From CAZPWF01 sp964590725 (GTDB taxonomy: Bacteria; Patescibacteriota; Saccharimonadia; Saccharimonadales; JACQNP01), in contig CAZPWF010000021.1 of assembly GCA_964590725.1 (NCBI GenBank), forward strand, positions 1 through 12,369: a stretch of DNA of 12,369 nucleotides, given 5' to 3'. Position numbers and translations under genes: made by a program. This document shows positions 5,751 through 12,369 of the stretch, piece by piece. The notes beneath the pieces were generated by a model. The model made no database searches and was not told where the DNA came from. It worked only from the letters and a program-made list of their open reading frames with translations. Position 1 is the first letter of the stretch, and every line of letters starts with the position of its first letter.

Positions 5751-8700
5751 ATGTCAGAAACAGAACTACTATCGCCAGCTTGTTTGCCCAATGCGCCACA
5801 ACCAACACCCTTAGAAGCGGATGGTAGGCACGTGTTTACTCCCGAAGAGCAACAAGCCCGTCATGAACTTGTCGTGCTAGATCAGTTGTCATCGGATTCG
5901 CGTGAAATACCGAGCTATCAATTAGAAATATTTGAAAAGACTGCCGCCTTACCACCCGATGAAGCTCGTGCCAAAGTATACGAAATGCGATTTTCTCCTT
6001 CTAGTTATGACAGAGAAGCATATCAAGAATATATCGGAGCGATGAGAAGGATAAGAAGTGAACAAGCTGAGTATGTTGATTCCCGTATGAAGGAAGCTGA
6101 CGAAGCAACTGATCCTGTTGAAAGAAGAGCGCTTTATCTCGAAGCTTTGTCATATAGCCCGGACATTTCGAAGCGTGTGATGAAAAGAATCAACAAAGAT
6201 GGTTGGGATGACAAGATTTTTAGTGATAAGCAAATTATTGACTTTGCTGAGAGTCCTGAGCTGTTTGGTCAGGCTATCAGCGAGGCTATAGTTAGAAATC
6301 CAGGTATAATACTGCGATCCTACGAAATACTTGAAAAGGTTGCTGACAAACAAACTATACGCACAGCCTTTGATTGTATTATTGATGATCCTAATTCAAA
6401 GCATGAATTAGTAAATCGAATGCCAACTTTATTACGATATTATGAACCTGAAGAACGGATAGATATAGTAAAAAGAATCACTTCGAACGATAAGTTTGCG
6501 GCAGCAATTTATATTTTTGATGATGAACTAGGTGAACTGATTGGTGAAACGATTCAATATGAACTCGCAAGAGAGATTTTTGATGATGAAGAAATTTTAC
6601 CCATTGCTTCATCTCTGAGCAAGGGGATTGAAGCTGGAGTATGGACTCTTGATGAGGTAGAAGCTAAAGTCTTGTCGGTTACTAGTAGCGACCCAAGAAA
6701 TTATGCATTAATGAACATTTCAAATGTAGAAGGCTTAAGCGAATCAGTTATTAGTACCGTAAGACAGGCTGTGATAGATGAATTGTCTACAACCGATGAT
6801 TTAGTAGGTATGAGTATGGATACGCGCGGCTTACTCACGGAATCTGATATTCGCTTAATTTTAAGTACTCAGATAGAACGAAATATTGATAAAGCGATCG
6901 GCGGTTTATCGACAGAAATAGAAAGGTATTTTTCGAAAGAAGAGATTACAGAGATATATATAAATTTTCTTGAATCTTCTTCCGACCCAGCCTACCATGC
7001 TGACTTGGTAATAGGTTGTAAAGCTTTGCCAGAAAAAATGCGAGCTGATTATGTTAGGGAACTTTTTGAAAAAGATCCGGCAAGTTTATACTCGATATTT
7101 CGGTTTTCTTATAGGCGTGACGCTGTGAGAGATCTGATAGGCGAAGAAGATCTTAAATCAATGATCCAGGAAGTTATAAATGTTTGTTCGTTTGAACAAG
7201 TAAGTACGGATCTTGATGAGTTTGGGCAATATTTTGATAGCCAGGAGTCTTTAAGACAGTACGTACTTAAGGGCATGGAAGATTACAGCTCCCTATTTAT
7301 TTATAAATATCTTTCTGATGATTCTGGAAGCTCGATGGGCACTTTGTTTTCATCTGAAGAGCTGGAGTCGATGCTGGATGATACTGTAGACAAAATAATT
7401 GCTAACGGTGATATTTTTTATCAATCTTATGGGTTTGGTTCTATAGCAGAAAATTTTGGCGATGAAAAATTACGCGAAATTACGGACAAAGTTAGGAATG
7501 CAAACCCTGAGCGGTCGTTGTCGTTGTTTAGCAAGGTAAGTTATTTATATAGCTTAGAGGAAAACGATTTATATATATCTAGAGCTACCGAATCCTCGCA
7601 AGGCAATCTGGAGTTTATTAGACAACTCAACTGGATCCCAAGTGGCACAATTAGCCACGATTTGGTCAAAAACATAATCCTAAATACTAGCCATGAGTAC
7701 TTTACTGAATTGGTATTTTCGGGAGAATCAATCGAAAAATATTTAACTGCGGAAGAAATTCAACAATTTTCACGTAATTTGCTTAGCAGCAATCCAGCAC
7801 AGGCTTTGTTGTACCCAGATTTCTTTGAAAAGCACAGTATAGATACGGGTCAGGATGTCGTTATTGATTCAGCTATTAACAATGAGGCTAAAATGGGTAT
7901 TGCTGGTAAATACCTCACTCAAACCCTTCGACGTATTCAAAAATCAGATAATGAAAGCTCTAAAAAACGTCTTCTATTAGAAGCAAGTAGCGTTTATTCA
8001 TCAATATCCAGATTGGAGCAACTGGGATTGACGGAAAAATTTTCCCAAACAAGGCAACGATTAGATCCAGCGGCAGATCAAGAACGATCTATGATAGAGA
8101 CCTTCCTGGTTCTTAATTCACTCAATTCGACTGATCGCATAGATCAAGTACAGACTTTTGGTGAACTACAAAGCATTACAACCGAAGCGGTAGTTAGGGG
8201 TTGCGGGATAGACGTTACAATAACGGATGTTGAAATTAAACGATTTACAGAGCAGCTTGTTACTCCAAATAGCGTCGGACTTTATCTTTCACAATACAGC
8301 AGCTCAGAAGAGCATGTTGCGGTCGTGCGTCCGATGGTTGAAAGCATTCTAAATGGTAAGTATGAAGATTGGCATTTTGGCGAAACTACTGCAGAAAGCT
8401 TAGACATTATGAAAGAAAAGGGCTTGCTCCCAGAAGGATTGAGCTTAGAACAGTTAAGTAAATGGAAAGAAGAAACGATCTCTGGATATCATGAAGCCTT
8501 TAGCCTAGAGGCAACAACGGCCGTAGCCGATATTCGTGCGATATTGAGAGACAATATTGCAGAATTGCCAGACGGTAGTGTAATTGAAGCAGGAGAAGCA
8601 CCTGGACTTGTTAAGCAAATGGGTGTCGAGATTGGCGAATTGGGTCAGAGAATCGGTACGTTGCATAAAGAAATAAATCTGCTTCGTTCTCAACCTGACC

Positions 8701-9509
8701 AAACTTTTGCGAAAGAACAATTAAATGCTCTAAATGAAGAGTTAAACGAAAATGAAGAGGAGCGTAAGCGTCTACAGATAAGGCAAGATGTCGCGTTGCT
8801 GTTGTCACTAGATGGTGAAGATGTTTCAGCCGGAACAATAATACAGAATGGGAAAAAAGGAAAACCCATCGTACAAATTATACAAAGGCTCTCAAAAAAT
8901 CTTGGGCAAGAGCGTGAATTTGTTGTAGATCGTATTCAGACTGTGTTCGACAGCTATAGACAACAAACGGGTGACGTGCGCGACATTGACGTGGTGGACA
9001 CGATTAACCCAAGGATAACAATAGAAATTGGCGAGGCACCAGTTTCTTCTTGTCAAAATTACAGAGACGGCATGTTTAACGAGGCGCTTCTTGGCTATAC
9101 GGATCCTAACACAAAAATCTTGCTTTTGCGCAGTGATAGCGGCAGGCCGATTGCACGTGCTATATTCAGATTACTCCAGACAGAAGACGGCAGTCCTGCT
9201 CTACATGTAGAAACTATTTATTCAGCTGAGGCGAGTGATGCGGTTAATCGATCTATGTATAAGCATGCAATGGAAAAAGCAGAATCTATGGGAATACCTT
9301 TGTATGTTTCTTCTTTCTCACAGGATGAAAACGGAGAAATGGTAGCGGTCGAAGACCCTGGTAGTTCGCTTATACGTAAACCAGCAGAAGGTGTATCGTT
9401 GCGATCTAGAGGATCTAGGGCTCCAGTTGTTTATGTTGATTCAGCGGGAGGACCACAGAAGTTCGGTGTCTACGAAATCGATAAGCTTAGCCAATTAACA
9501 CCTTCATAG
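5751..9509 (+). CDS. Uncharacterised 1252-aa cytoplasmic protein: helical-repeat body, coiled coil, C-terminal alpha/beta domain
   Basis: I do not recognise a named family. No signal peptide or transmembrane segment is visible, so it should be cytoplasmic. Residues 1-35 are Pro-rich and probably disordered. About 100-800 is acidic and almost wholly helical, with loosely repeated units of the form (S/T/G)-x-E-E-(I/L), a helix, then N/D-P and a second helix (for example A-L-P-E-K-M near 425 and Y-L-T-A-E-E-I near 664), suggesting an alpha-solenoid scaffold. Residues about 952-1015 form a charged coiled coil. About 1085-1185 is a separate alpha/beta domain with S-S-C1101-Q-N-Y, L-L-G-Y-T-D-P-N, G-R-P-I-A-R1136, F-R-L-L1142 and L-H1152-V-E-T, then a helix ending in M-G-I-P-L-Y-V-S. 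The tail is Gly/Ser/Arg-rich. The frame is intact and occupies 3.8 kb behind a near-consensus promoter. It is alone in its transcription unit and divergent from ychF. The start at 5751 follows the promoter by about 22 nt but has no Shine-Dalgarno sequence. Confidence 0.9.
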   Translation: MSETELLSPACLPNAPQPTPLEADGRHVFTPEEQQARHELVVLDQLSSDSREIPSYQLEIFEKTAALPPDEARAKVYEMRFSPSSYDREAYQEYIGAMRRIRSEQAEYVDSRMKEADEATDPVERRALYLEALSYSPDISKRVMKRINKDGWDDKIFSDKQIIDFAESPELFGQAISEAIVRNPGIILRSYEILEKVADKQTIRTAFDCIIDDPNSKHELVNRMPTLLRYYEPEERIDIVKRITSNDKFAAAIYIFDDELGELIGETIQYELAREIFDDEEILPIASSLSKGIEAGVWTLDEVEAKVLSVTSSDPRNYALMNISNVEGLSESVISTVRQAVIDELSTTDDLVGMSMDTRGLLTESDIRLILSTQIERNIDKAIGGLSTEIERYFSKEEITEIYINFLESSSDPAYHADLVIGCKALPEKMRADYVRELFEKDPASLYSIFRFSYRRDAVRDLIGEEDLKSMIQEVINVCSFEQVSTDLDEFGQYFDSQESLRQYVLKGMEDYSSLFIYKYLSDDSGSSMGTLFSSEELESMLDDTVDKIIANGDIFYQSYGFGSIAENFGDEKLREITDKVRNANPERSLSLFSKVSYLYSLEENDLYISRATESSQGNLEFIRQLNWIPSGTISHDLVKNIILNTSHEYFTELVFSGESIEKYLTAEEIQQFSRNLLSSNPAQALLYPDFFEKHSIDTGQDVVIDSAINNEAKMGIAGKYLTQTLRRIQKSDNESSKKRLLLEASSVYSSISRLEQLGLTEKFSQTRQRLDPAADQERSMIETFLVLNSLNSTDRIDQVQTFGELQSITTEAVVRGCGIDVTITDVEIKRFTEQLVTPNSVGLYLSQYSSSEEHVAVVRPMVESILNGKYEDWHFGETTAESLDIMKEKGLLPEGLSLEQLSKWKEETISGYHEAFSLEATTAVADIRAILRDNIAELPDGSVIEAGEAPGLVKQMGVEIGELGQRIGTLHKEINLLRSQPDQTFAKEQLNALNEELNENEEERKRLQIRQDVALLLSLDGEDVSAGTIIQNGKKGKPIVQIIQRLSKNLGQEREFVVDRIQTVFDSYRQQTGDVRDIDVVDTINPRITIEIGEAPVSSCQNYRDGMFNEALLGYTDPNTKILLLRSDSGRPIARAIFRLLQTEDGSPALHVETIYSAEASDAVNRSMYKHAMEKAESMGIPLYVSSFSQDENGEMVAVEDPGSSLIRKPAEGVSLRSRGSRAPVVYVDSAGGPQKFGVYEIDKLSQLTPS

Positions 9510-9666
9510 AGCTTGTGTTTATTAGACTTCTAAGCCCGTTCTATCGGTGTTAACTATTGCCATCAATGATTACGTGATAGTTGCGCAGATCATTATATAT
9601 GGTTATCAGTTAACGAAGGTGAGTAAAGGCGCAAATGTGGGGTTCAAACATAAGCATAAATAAGGT
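9510..9666. other. 157-bp intergenic region before the membrane-protein operon
   Basis: No gene or RNA is recognisable. AACTATTGC (9552-9560) and GTGATAGTT (9574-9582) can form a nine-pair RNA hairpin with two G-U pairs and a 13-nt loop, but no T-run follows, so it is not a convincing terminator. GTTAAC occurs at 9549-9554 and again at 9609-9614. The 3' end carries a perfect inverted repeat described separately. No -35/-10 pair of good quality stands out. Confidence 0.5.
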
Positions 9667-9673
9667 ATGCTTA
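9651..9673. repeat. Perfect 8-bp inverted repeat overlapping a start codon
   Basis: TAAGCATA (9651-9658), spacer AATAAGG, TATGCTTA (9666-9673). The second arm contains the ATG at 9667. As DNA it is a plausible operator; as RNA it makes an eight-pair hairpin with a 7-nt loop that would sequester the ATG at 9667 but leave the in-frame ATG at 9682 free. Confidence 0.55.
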
Positions 9674-10389
9674 TTACAAGTATGAAACTCTTCAATAAAA
9701 AGGGCACTAATTCGGCAATAAATCAAACGAATGAAGGTCAACCTTTCAAAACAAAAGAAATATCAGATCTTAATAAGTCTTCTATTGGAACTGTAAAAAA
9801 AAATACTAAGACCCGTAAGTTAATAATAATCCTAGCCATTCTATTAATAATAATCTTTGTTATTGGCGTGATACTGGCGATCAATAAATTCAGTAATAAA
9901 CGACCGAACCTCACAGAACAGCAGCAAGCTGATATGAAAAAAACTGTTGATACTATGAACAAATCTAAACTAAGCAGTCAACAACAAAAAGATGTTGCTT
10001 CGCAAATAGAGATGAATGGGCTAATAGGTAAAAAGAGATATGCTGAAGCCAAAAAAATGATTGAAGAATCAATAAACAATACTAATGATACTAATACGAA
10101 GTCTGCTCTATATGCTTCGCTCTCGGTGGTTTGTTTACCTTTAAATGATTTTAGTTGTGTAGATAGAGTTATCGTTTATCAGCAAGATTCATCTTCATTT
10201 GATGTTTTCTTTGCAATTGATGCTGCTCACGCCGCTAAGACGATGAAGCAATTCGATTTGTCGAAAAAGTACTACAAGCTTGCATTAGATTTTGTTGATA
10301 AGAATGGTGGCGAAGCCGGGGCTGAAAAACTTAGCGGCAATACAGAGAGTGTAATAAATTATCAAGAATTAAAAATTGGCTCCCAATGA
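9667..10389 (+). CDS. Single-pass membrane protein with TPR-like extracytoplasmic domain
   Basis: The 240-residue product has a basic, polar cytoplasmic N-terminus of about 50 residues, a strong Ile/Leu-rich transmembrane helix at about 51-73, a Gln-rich linker (about 82-110) and a helical domain about 110-230. Helix pairs such as N-G-L-I-G-K-K-R-Y-A-E-A-K-K-M-I and F-D-L-S-K-K-Y-Y-K-L-A-L-D-F look like tetratricopeptide units (short side chains at turns, Y/A/A spacing). TPR domains bind partner proteins. Here the natural partner is the secreted protein encoded next, whose ATG overlaps this TGA by four bases, a typical sign of coupled translation. No specific function is known to me. Two starts are possible, 9667 and 9682. 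Neither has a Shine-Dalgarno sequence, and 9682 gives the more usual M-K-L-F-N-K-K N-terminus. Ten consecutive A residues in the second strand of codons (9797-9806 region) keep the frame. Confidence 0.85.
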   Translation: MLITSMKLFNKKGTNSAINQTNEGQPFKTKEISDLNKSSIGTVKKNTKTRKLIIILAILLIIIFVIGVILAINKFSNKRPNLTEQQQADMKKTVDTMNKSKLSSQQQKDVASQIEMNGLIGKKRYAEAKKMIEESINNTNDTNTKSALYASLSVVCLPLNDFSCVDRVIVYQQDSSSFDVFFAIDAAHAAKTMKQFDLSKKYYKLALDFVDKNGGEAGAEKLSGNTESVINYQELKIGSQ

Positions 10390-12369
10390 CACGAATAGCG
10401 TCACCAATTGACCCAAAAATCATACTGCTCTTTTGCGGGTCTCTGTTTGTAAGTATTTTTTTGTTTTTGTTTTTGCAATCAGGGCATGCATTTGCTTGGT
10501 CTGACTATACTTACCCTGACTGTTGTGATAATTCTGCACATATTGGTGCGGCTAGAAAAGGAAATGGTGTTTTTCTAGATGCACCAACAGCATTCTTGAA
10601 AGTAAAGTATTCAGCCAGCGACACGGACAGGTATATTATTGATTTTGAAGACTTGTGTTATAAACAGGGTGTAGATTATGGTAGTTCGGTGCCAACCGGC
10701 TGTGTGGCTGGACAAGTTTCGATATTAATTTGTCCGGCTGACGGTAACGGAAACTATATTAATCCGCCTCCATTACCAATATGTTGGGGTGCGGATGCAG
10801 CAGGTTTAGGTAATAATGCGCATTTAGAATTTCAGAGGCCAGGTAGCAACCTAGGTCTTTATGAACTTCCGACCCAGGCTGACCCCAGTGGCTACGTATC
10901 TTTGTTCGTGCAGGTCACAATGAATGTGTCTGGAAGTAATGCATTTAAAGTCACTTCAAGGGCAAGAAAATCGGATTACAGTAATGCCAATTATTCGCGT
11001 GTTGGGTTTGGTGCTAGTGGAGATCTAGGATTACCTCAGTCATTAATGCACAGTCCCTTAAGTGCGACCGGTAATTCAGAATATAAAGTCAACTTTAGAG
11101 CTACCTGCGAAACGCCTACCAACACTTTTAAGCTAGCCTGGTTTGACGCTGATCGTCCTCCTTCTGGAGTCCCTTCTGACCCAGATATTTGGTGGGAGCT
11201 ACGTAATGGAACAACTGGAGTCTCAGCTAGTAATGGATGGTATGATGGAGGTAATTCTAATGGCTACTTGGGTGGTCAAGATGATTATCGAGAACAAACC
11301 ATTAATAGCGGTGCAATTAGGATTCAATCTGGTGATAGCTATTCATGGTCTTGGCATAGTGTTGGTAATGACAACGGAGTCCAGATGTATTTACCGTTTG
11401 ATGAACCAGATAGTGACATTGGGTGCCAGCCGACGGACGTGATAGTAGCTGGTGTCTCTGGTTGTAGCACTGATGTCATAACTGGAGTTGCGCAAGATAG
11501 GGACTCTCCAAATACTGAGATACGCGTGCTAATTACAGTTGATGCGTTGCCCGAGTTTGGCGGCCAATCAGTATATGATCAGTACACAAGTGGGCACAAT
11601 TTTAGTTATTCTTTAGCCGGGAATAAAGATGCATATGGGAGAAATTATTATGTTCGTGCATATGACATAACTAACAGGGCTATACCATCCGGTAATTTTA
11701 CGCATGCAACTGGATCGCCGTATAATCCGGGTGTTTGCAGGCCACCAGATTGTGGAGCATTGTCACTTTCGCCATCTGCACCAGAGCCAAACGTGCAATT
11801 CTCTGCGAATGCAAATTTCGCGTACCAACCTGGCGCACAAGGCAGAGCAATGCAATATACTATGGTTCTCAATGCTCCACCTAGTCCCGCTGCTTCAACA
11901 AGTGGATACTATAGTACTAGCGGTACTGCACCTCCAGGCGCAACTAGAACAAATTCAATTTCTTCAATCTTTTCGCAGGCTACGGCCAACACGTATAGTG
12001 TTAATTATGTCGTGGCATGGTTACCAAATCTTGGACAACCAATCCCGCAATGGATGGCCGACCAGATAAGAGGCTACGGTGGGCAATATACTATTGGATA
12101 TGCCGGTAACGACGCTTACGCGGTTCTGACATGTGGCGAAACATACCAAGTCGGCAGAAAACCTTACTTCAAAATCTATGGTAACGACGCTCAAGTAGGT
12201 AGTGCATTCAATAATGGCAACACGACCTGTACTGCGCCGACAGACAACCCTACATTTAGAGGCTTTAATAAGGCGGGGAGTCCTCCTGCTGATCCAAAGT
12301 ATGGCTTTATGAAGGGCGCTGGAGTTCAGTTTGCACTATTTTCTCTAGGCAAACCTCAAGAAGTTCCAA
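10386..12369 (+). CDS. Large secreted Cys-rich surface protein (3' end outside window)
   Basis: The frame is open without a stop for 661 codons from ATG 10386 to the window edge, so the true length is unknown. Residues 11-37 form a signal peptide: Lys, a long Leu/Phe/Ile core, then G-H-A-F-A with probable cleavage after Ala37. The mature part is rich in Gly, Ser, Asn, Tyr and Pro, expected of beta-rich exported proteins, and has 13 cysteines so far, including the Cys46-Cys47 pair. Residues about 355-425 (G-V-A-Q-D-R-D-S-P-N-T-E, ending in Y-Y-V-R-A-Y-D) resemble the G-W-A-x-D type beta-sandwich modules of bacterial surface proteins. R591-K-P-Y-F-K-I-Y-G-N-D onward, with G-A-G-V-Q-F-A near the edge, matches a module I associate with Saccharibacteria surface proteins, by memory only. 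There is no Shine-Dalgarno sequence; the 4-nt ATGA overlap implies coupling to the TPR-like membrane gene. Adhesion or appendage roles are possible but unproven. Confidence 0.9.
   Translation, partial: MTRIASPIDPKIILLFCGSLFVSIFLFLFLQSGHAFAWSDYTYPDCCDNSAHIGAARKGNGVFLDAPTAFLKVKYSASDTDRYIIDFEDLCYKQGVDYGSSVPTGCVAGQVSILICPADGNGNYINPPPLPICWGADAAGLGNNAHLEFQRPGSNLGLYELPTQADPSGYVSLFVQVTMNVSGSNAFKVTSRARKSDYSNANYSRVGFGASGDLGLPQSLMHSPLSATGNSEYKVNFRATCETPTNTFKLAWFDADRPPSGVPSDPDIWWELRNGTTGVSASNGWYDGGNSNGYLGGQDDYREQTINSGAIRIQSGDSYSWSWHSVGNDNGVQMYLPFDEPDSDIGCQPTDVIVAGVSGCSTDVITGVAQDRDSPNTEIRVLITVDALPEFGGQSVYDQYTSGHNFSYSLAGNKDAYGRNYYVRAYDITNRAIPSGNFTHATGSPYNPGVCRPPDCGALSLSPSAPEPNVQFSANANFAYQPGAQGRAMQYTMVLNAPPSPAASTSGYYSTSGTAPPGATRTNSISSIFSQATANTYSVNYVVAWLPNLGQPIPQWMADQIRGYGGQYTIGYAGNDAYAVLTCGETYQVGRKPYFKIYGNDAQVGSAFNNGNTTCTAPTDNPTFRGFNKAGSPPADPKYGFMKGAGVQFALFSLGKPQEVP

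Noticed and set aside
9552..9582. Hairpin after the 1252-aa gene as its terminator
   Set aside because: Nine pairs with two G-U and a 13-nt loop, but GC-containing sequence follows in place of a T-tract.
11143..11442. Plus-strand open frame of 99 codons
   Set aside because: Shifted frame within the large secreted protein, whose own frame is continuous from 10386 with a signal peptide and surface-protein composition.
11704..12069. Plus-strand open frame of 121 codons rich in Gln, His and Leu
   Set aside because: Also a shifted frame of the secreted protein; its composition is a by-product of the real frame's Asn, Ser and Pro codons.
1..12369. CRISPR arrays, tRNA/rRNA genes, insertion sequences, toxin-antitoxin pairs, phage genes
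   Set aside because: Coding density is high, intergenic gaps are at most about 157 bp, and none shows spaced repeats, cloverleaf structure, transposase motifs or terminal inverted repeats with target duplications.

Overview
The window looks like an ordinary chromosomal segment of a small-genome bacterium of the Candidate Phyla Radiation, most probably Saccharibacteria (TM7) or a close relative. This is inferred from three things: the moderately AT-rich base composition; an EF-P whose loop reads M-G-R-G-G; and a very large secreted protein carrying a K-P-Y-F-K-I-Y-G-N-D module of a type I associate with Saccharibacteria surface proteins. TAA, TAG and TGA all end genes here, so the standard bacterial code applies and the UGA=Gly code of Gracilibacteria/SR1 is excluded. 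No tRNA, rRNA, CRISPR array, insertion sequence or phage gene is visible.

Layout. Positions 1-2305 hold a co-directional plus-strand housekeeping run: the 3' end of a Nudix hydrolase, efp, tlyA (rRNA 2'-O-methyltransferase with an S4 domain) and a phosphoribosyltransferase-like protein with a degraded PRPP loop. Positions 2409-4573 hold two membrane-anchored envelope proteins: a class-A-beta-lactamase-fold serine hydrolase and a CapA-type metallophosphoesterase-like protein. The latter ends in a probable intrinsic terminator embedded in its last codons. ychF (4586-5665) runs convergently on the minus strand. Its promoter lies back-to-back with a strong plus-strand promoter driving a 1252-residue cytoplasmic helical-repeat protein (5751-9509) that I cannot assign to a named family.

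After a 157-bp gap comes a two-gene unit: a single-pass membrane protein with a TPR-like ectodomain (9667-10389), overlapping by 4 nt (ATGA) a signal-peptide-bearing, Cys-rich secreted protein. The latter starts at 10386, stays open to the window edge (661 codons seen) and contains at least two recognisable modules.

Expression signals are unusual. Clear Shine-Dalgarno sequences precede only efp and the beta-lactamase-like gene. For ychF, the CapA-like gene and probably the phosphoribosyltransferase-like gene, an extended -10 element ends 6-8 nt before the ATG, which predicts leaderless mRNAs.

The most novel material is the 1252-aa protein with its C-terminal Cys/Arg-containing domain, and the TPR-anchor/secreted-giant pair. 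The arginine-tipped EF-P and the degenerate active sites in the phosphoribosyltransferase-like, CapA-like and beta-lactamase-like proteins are secondary points of interest.
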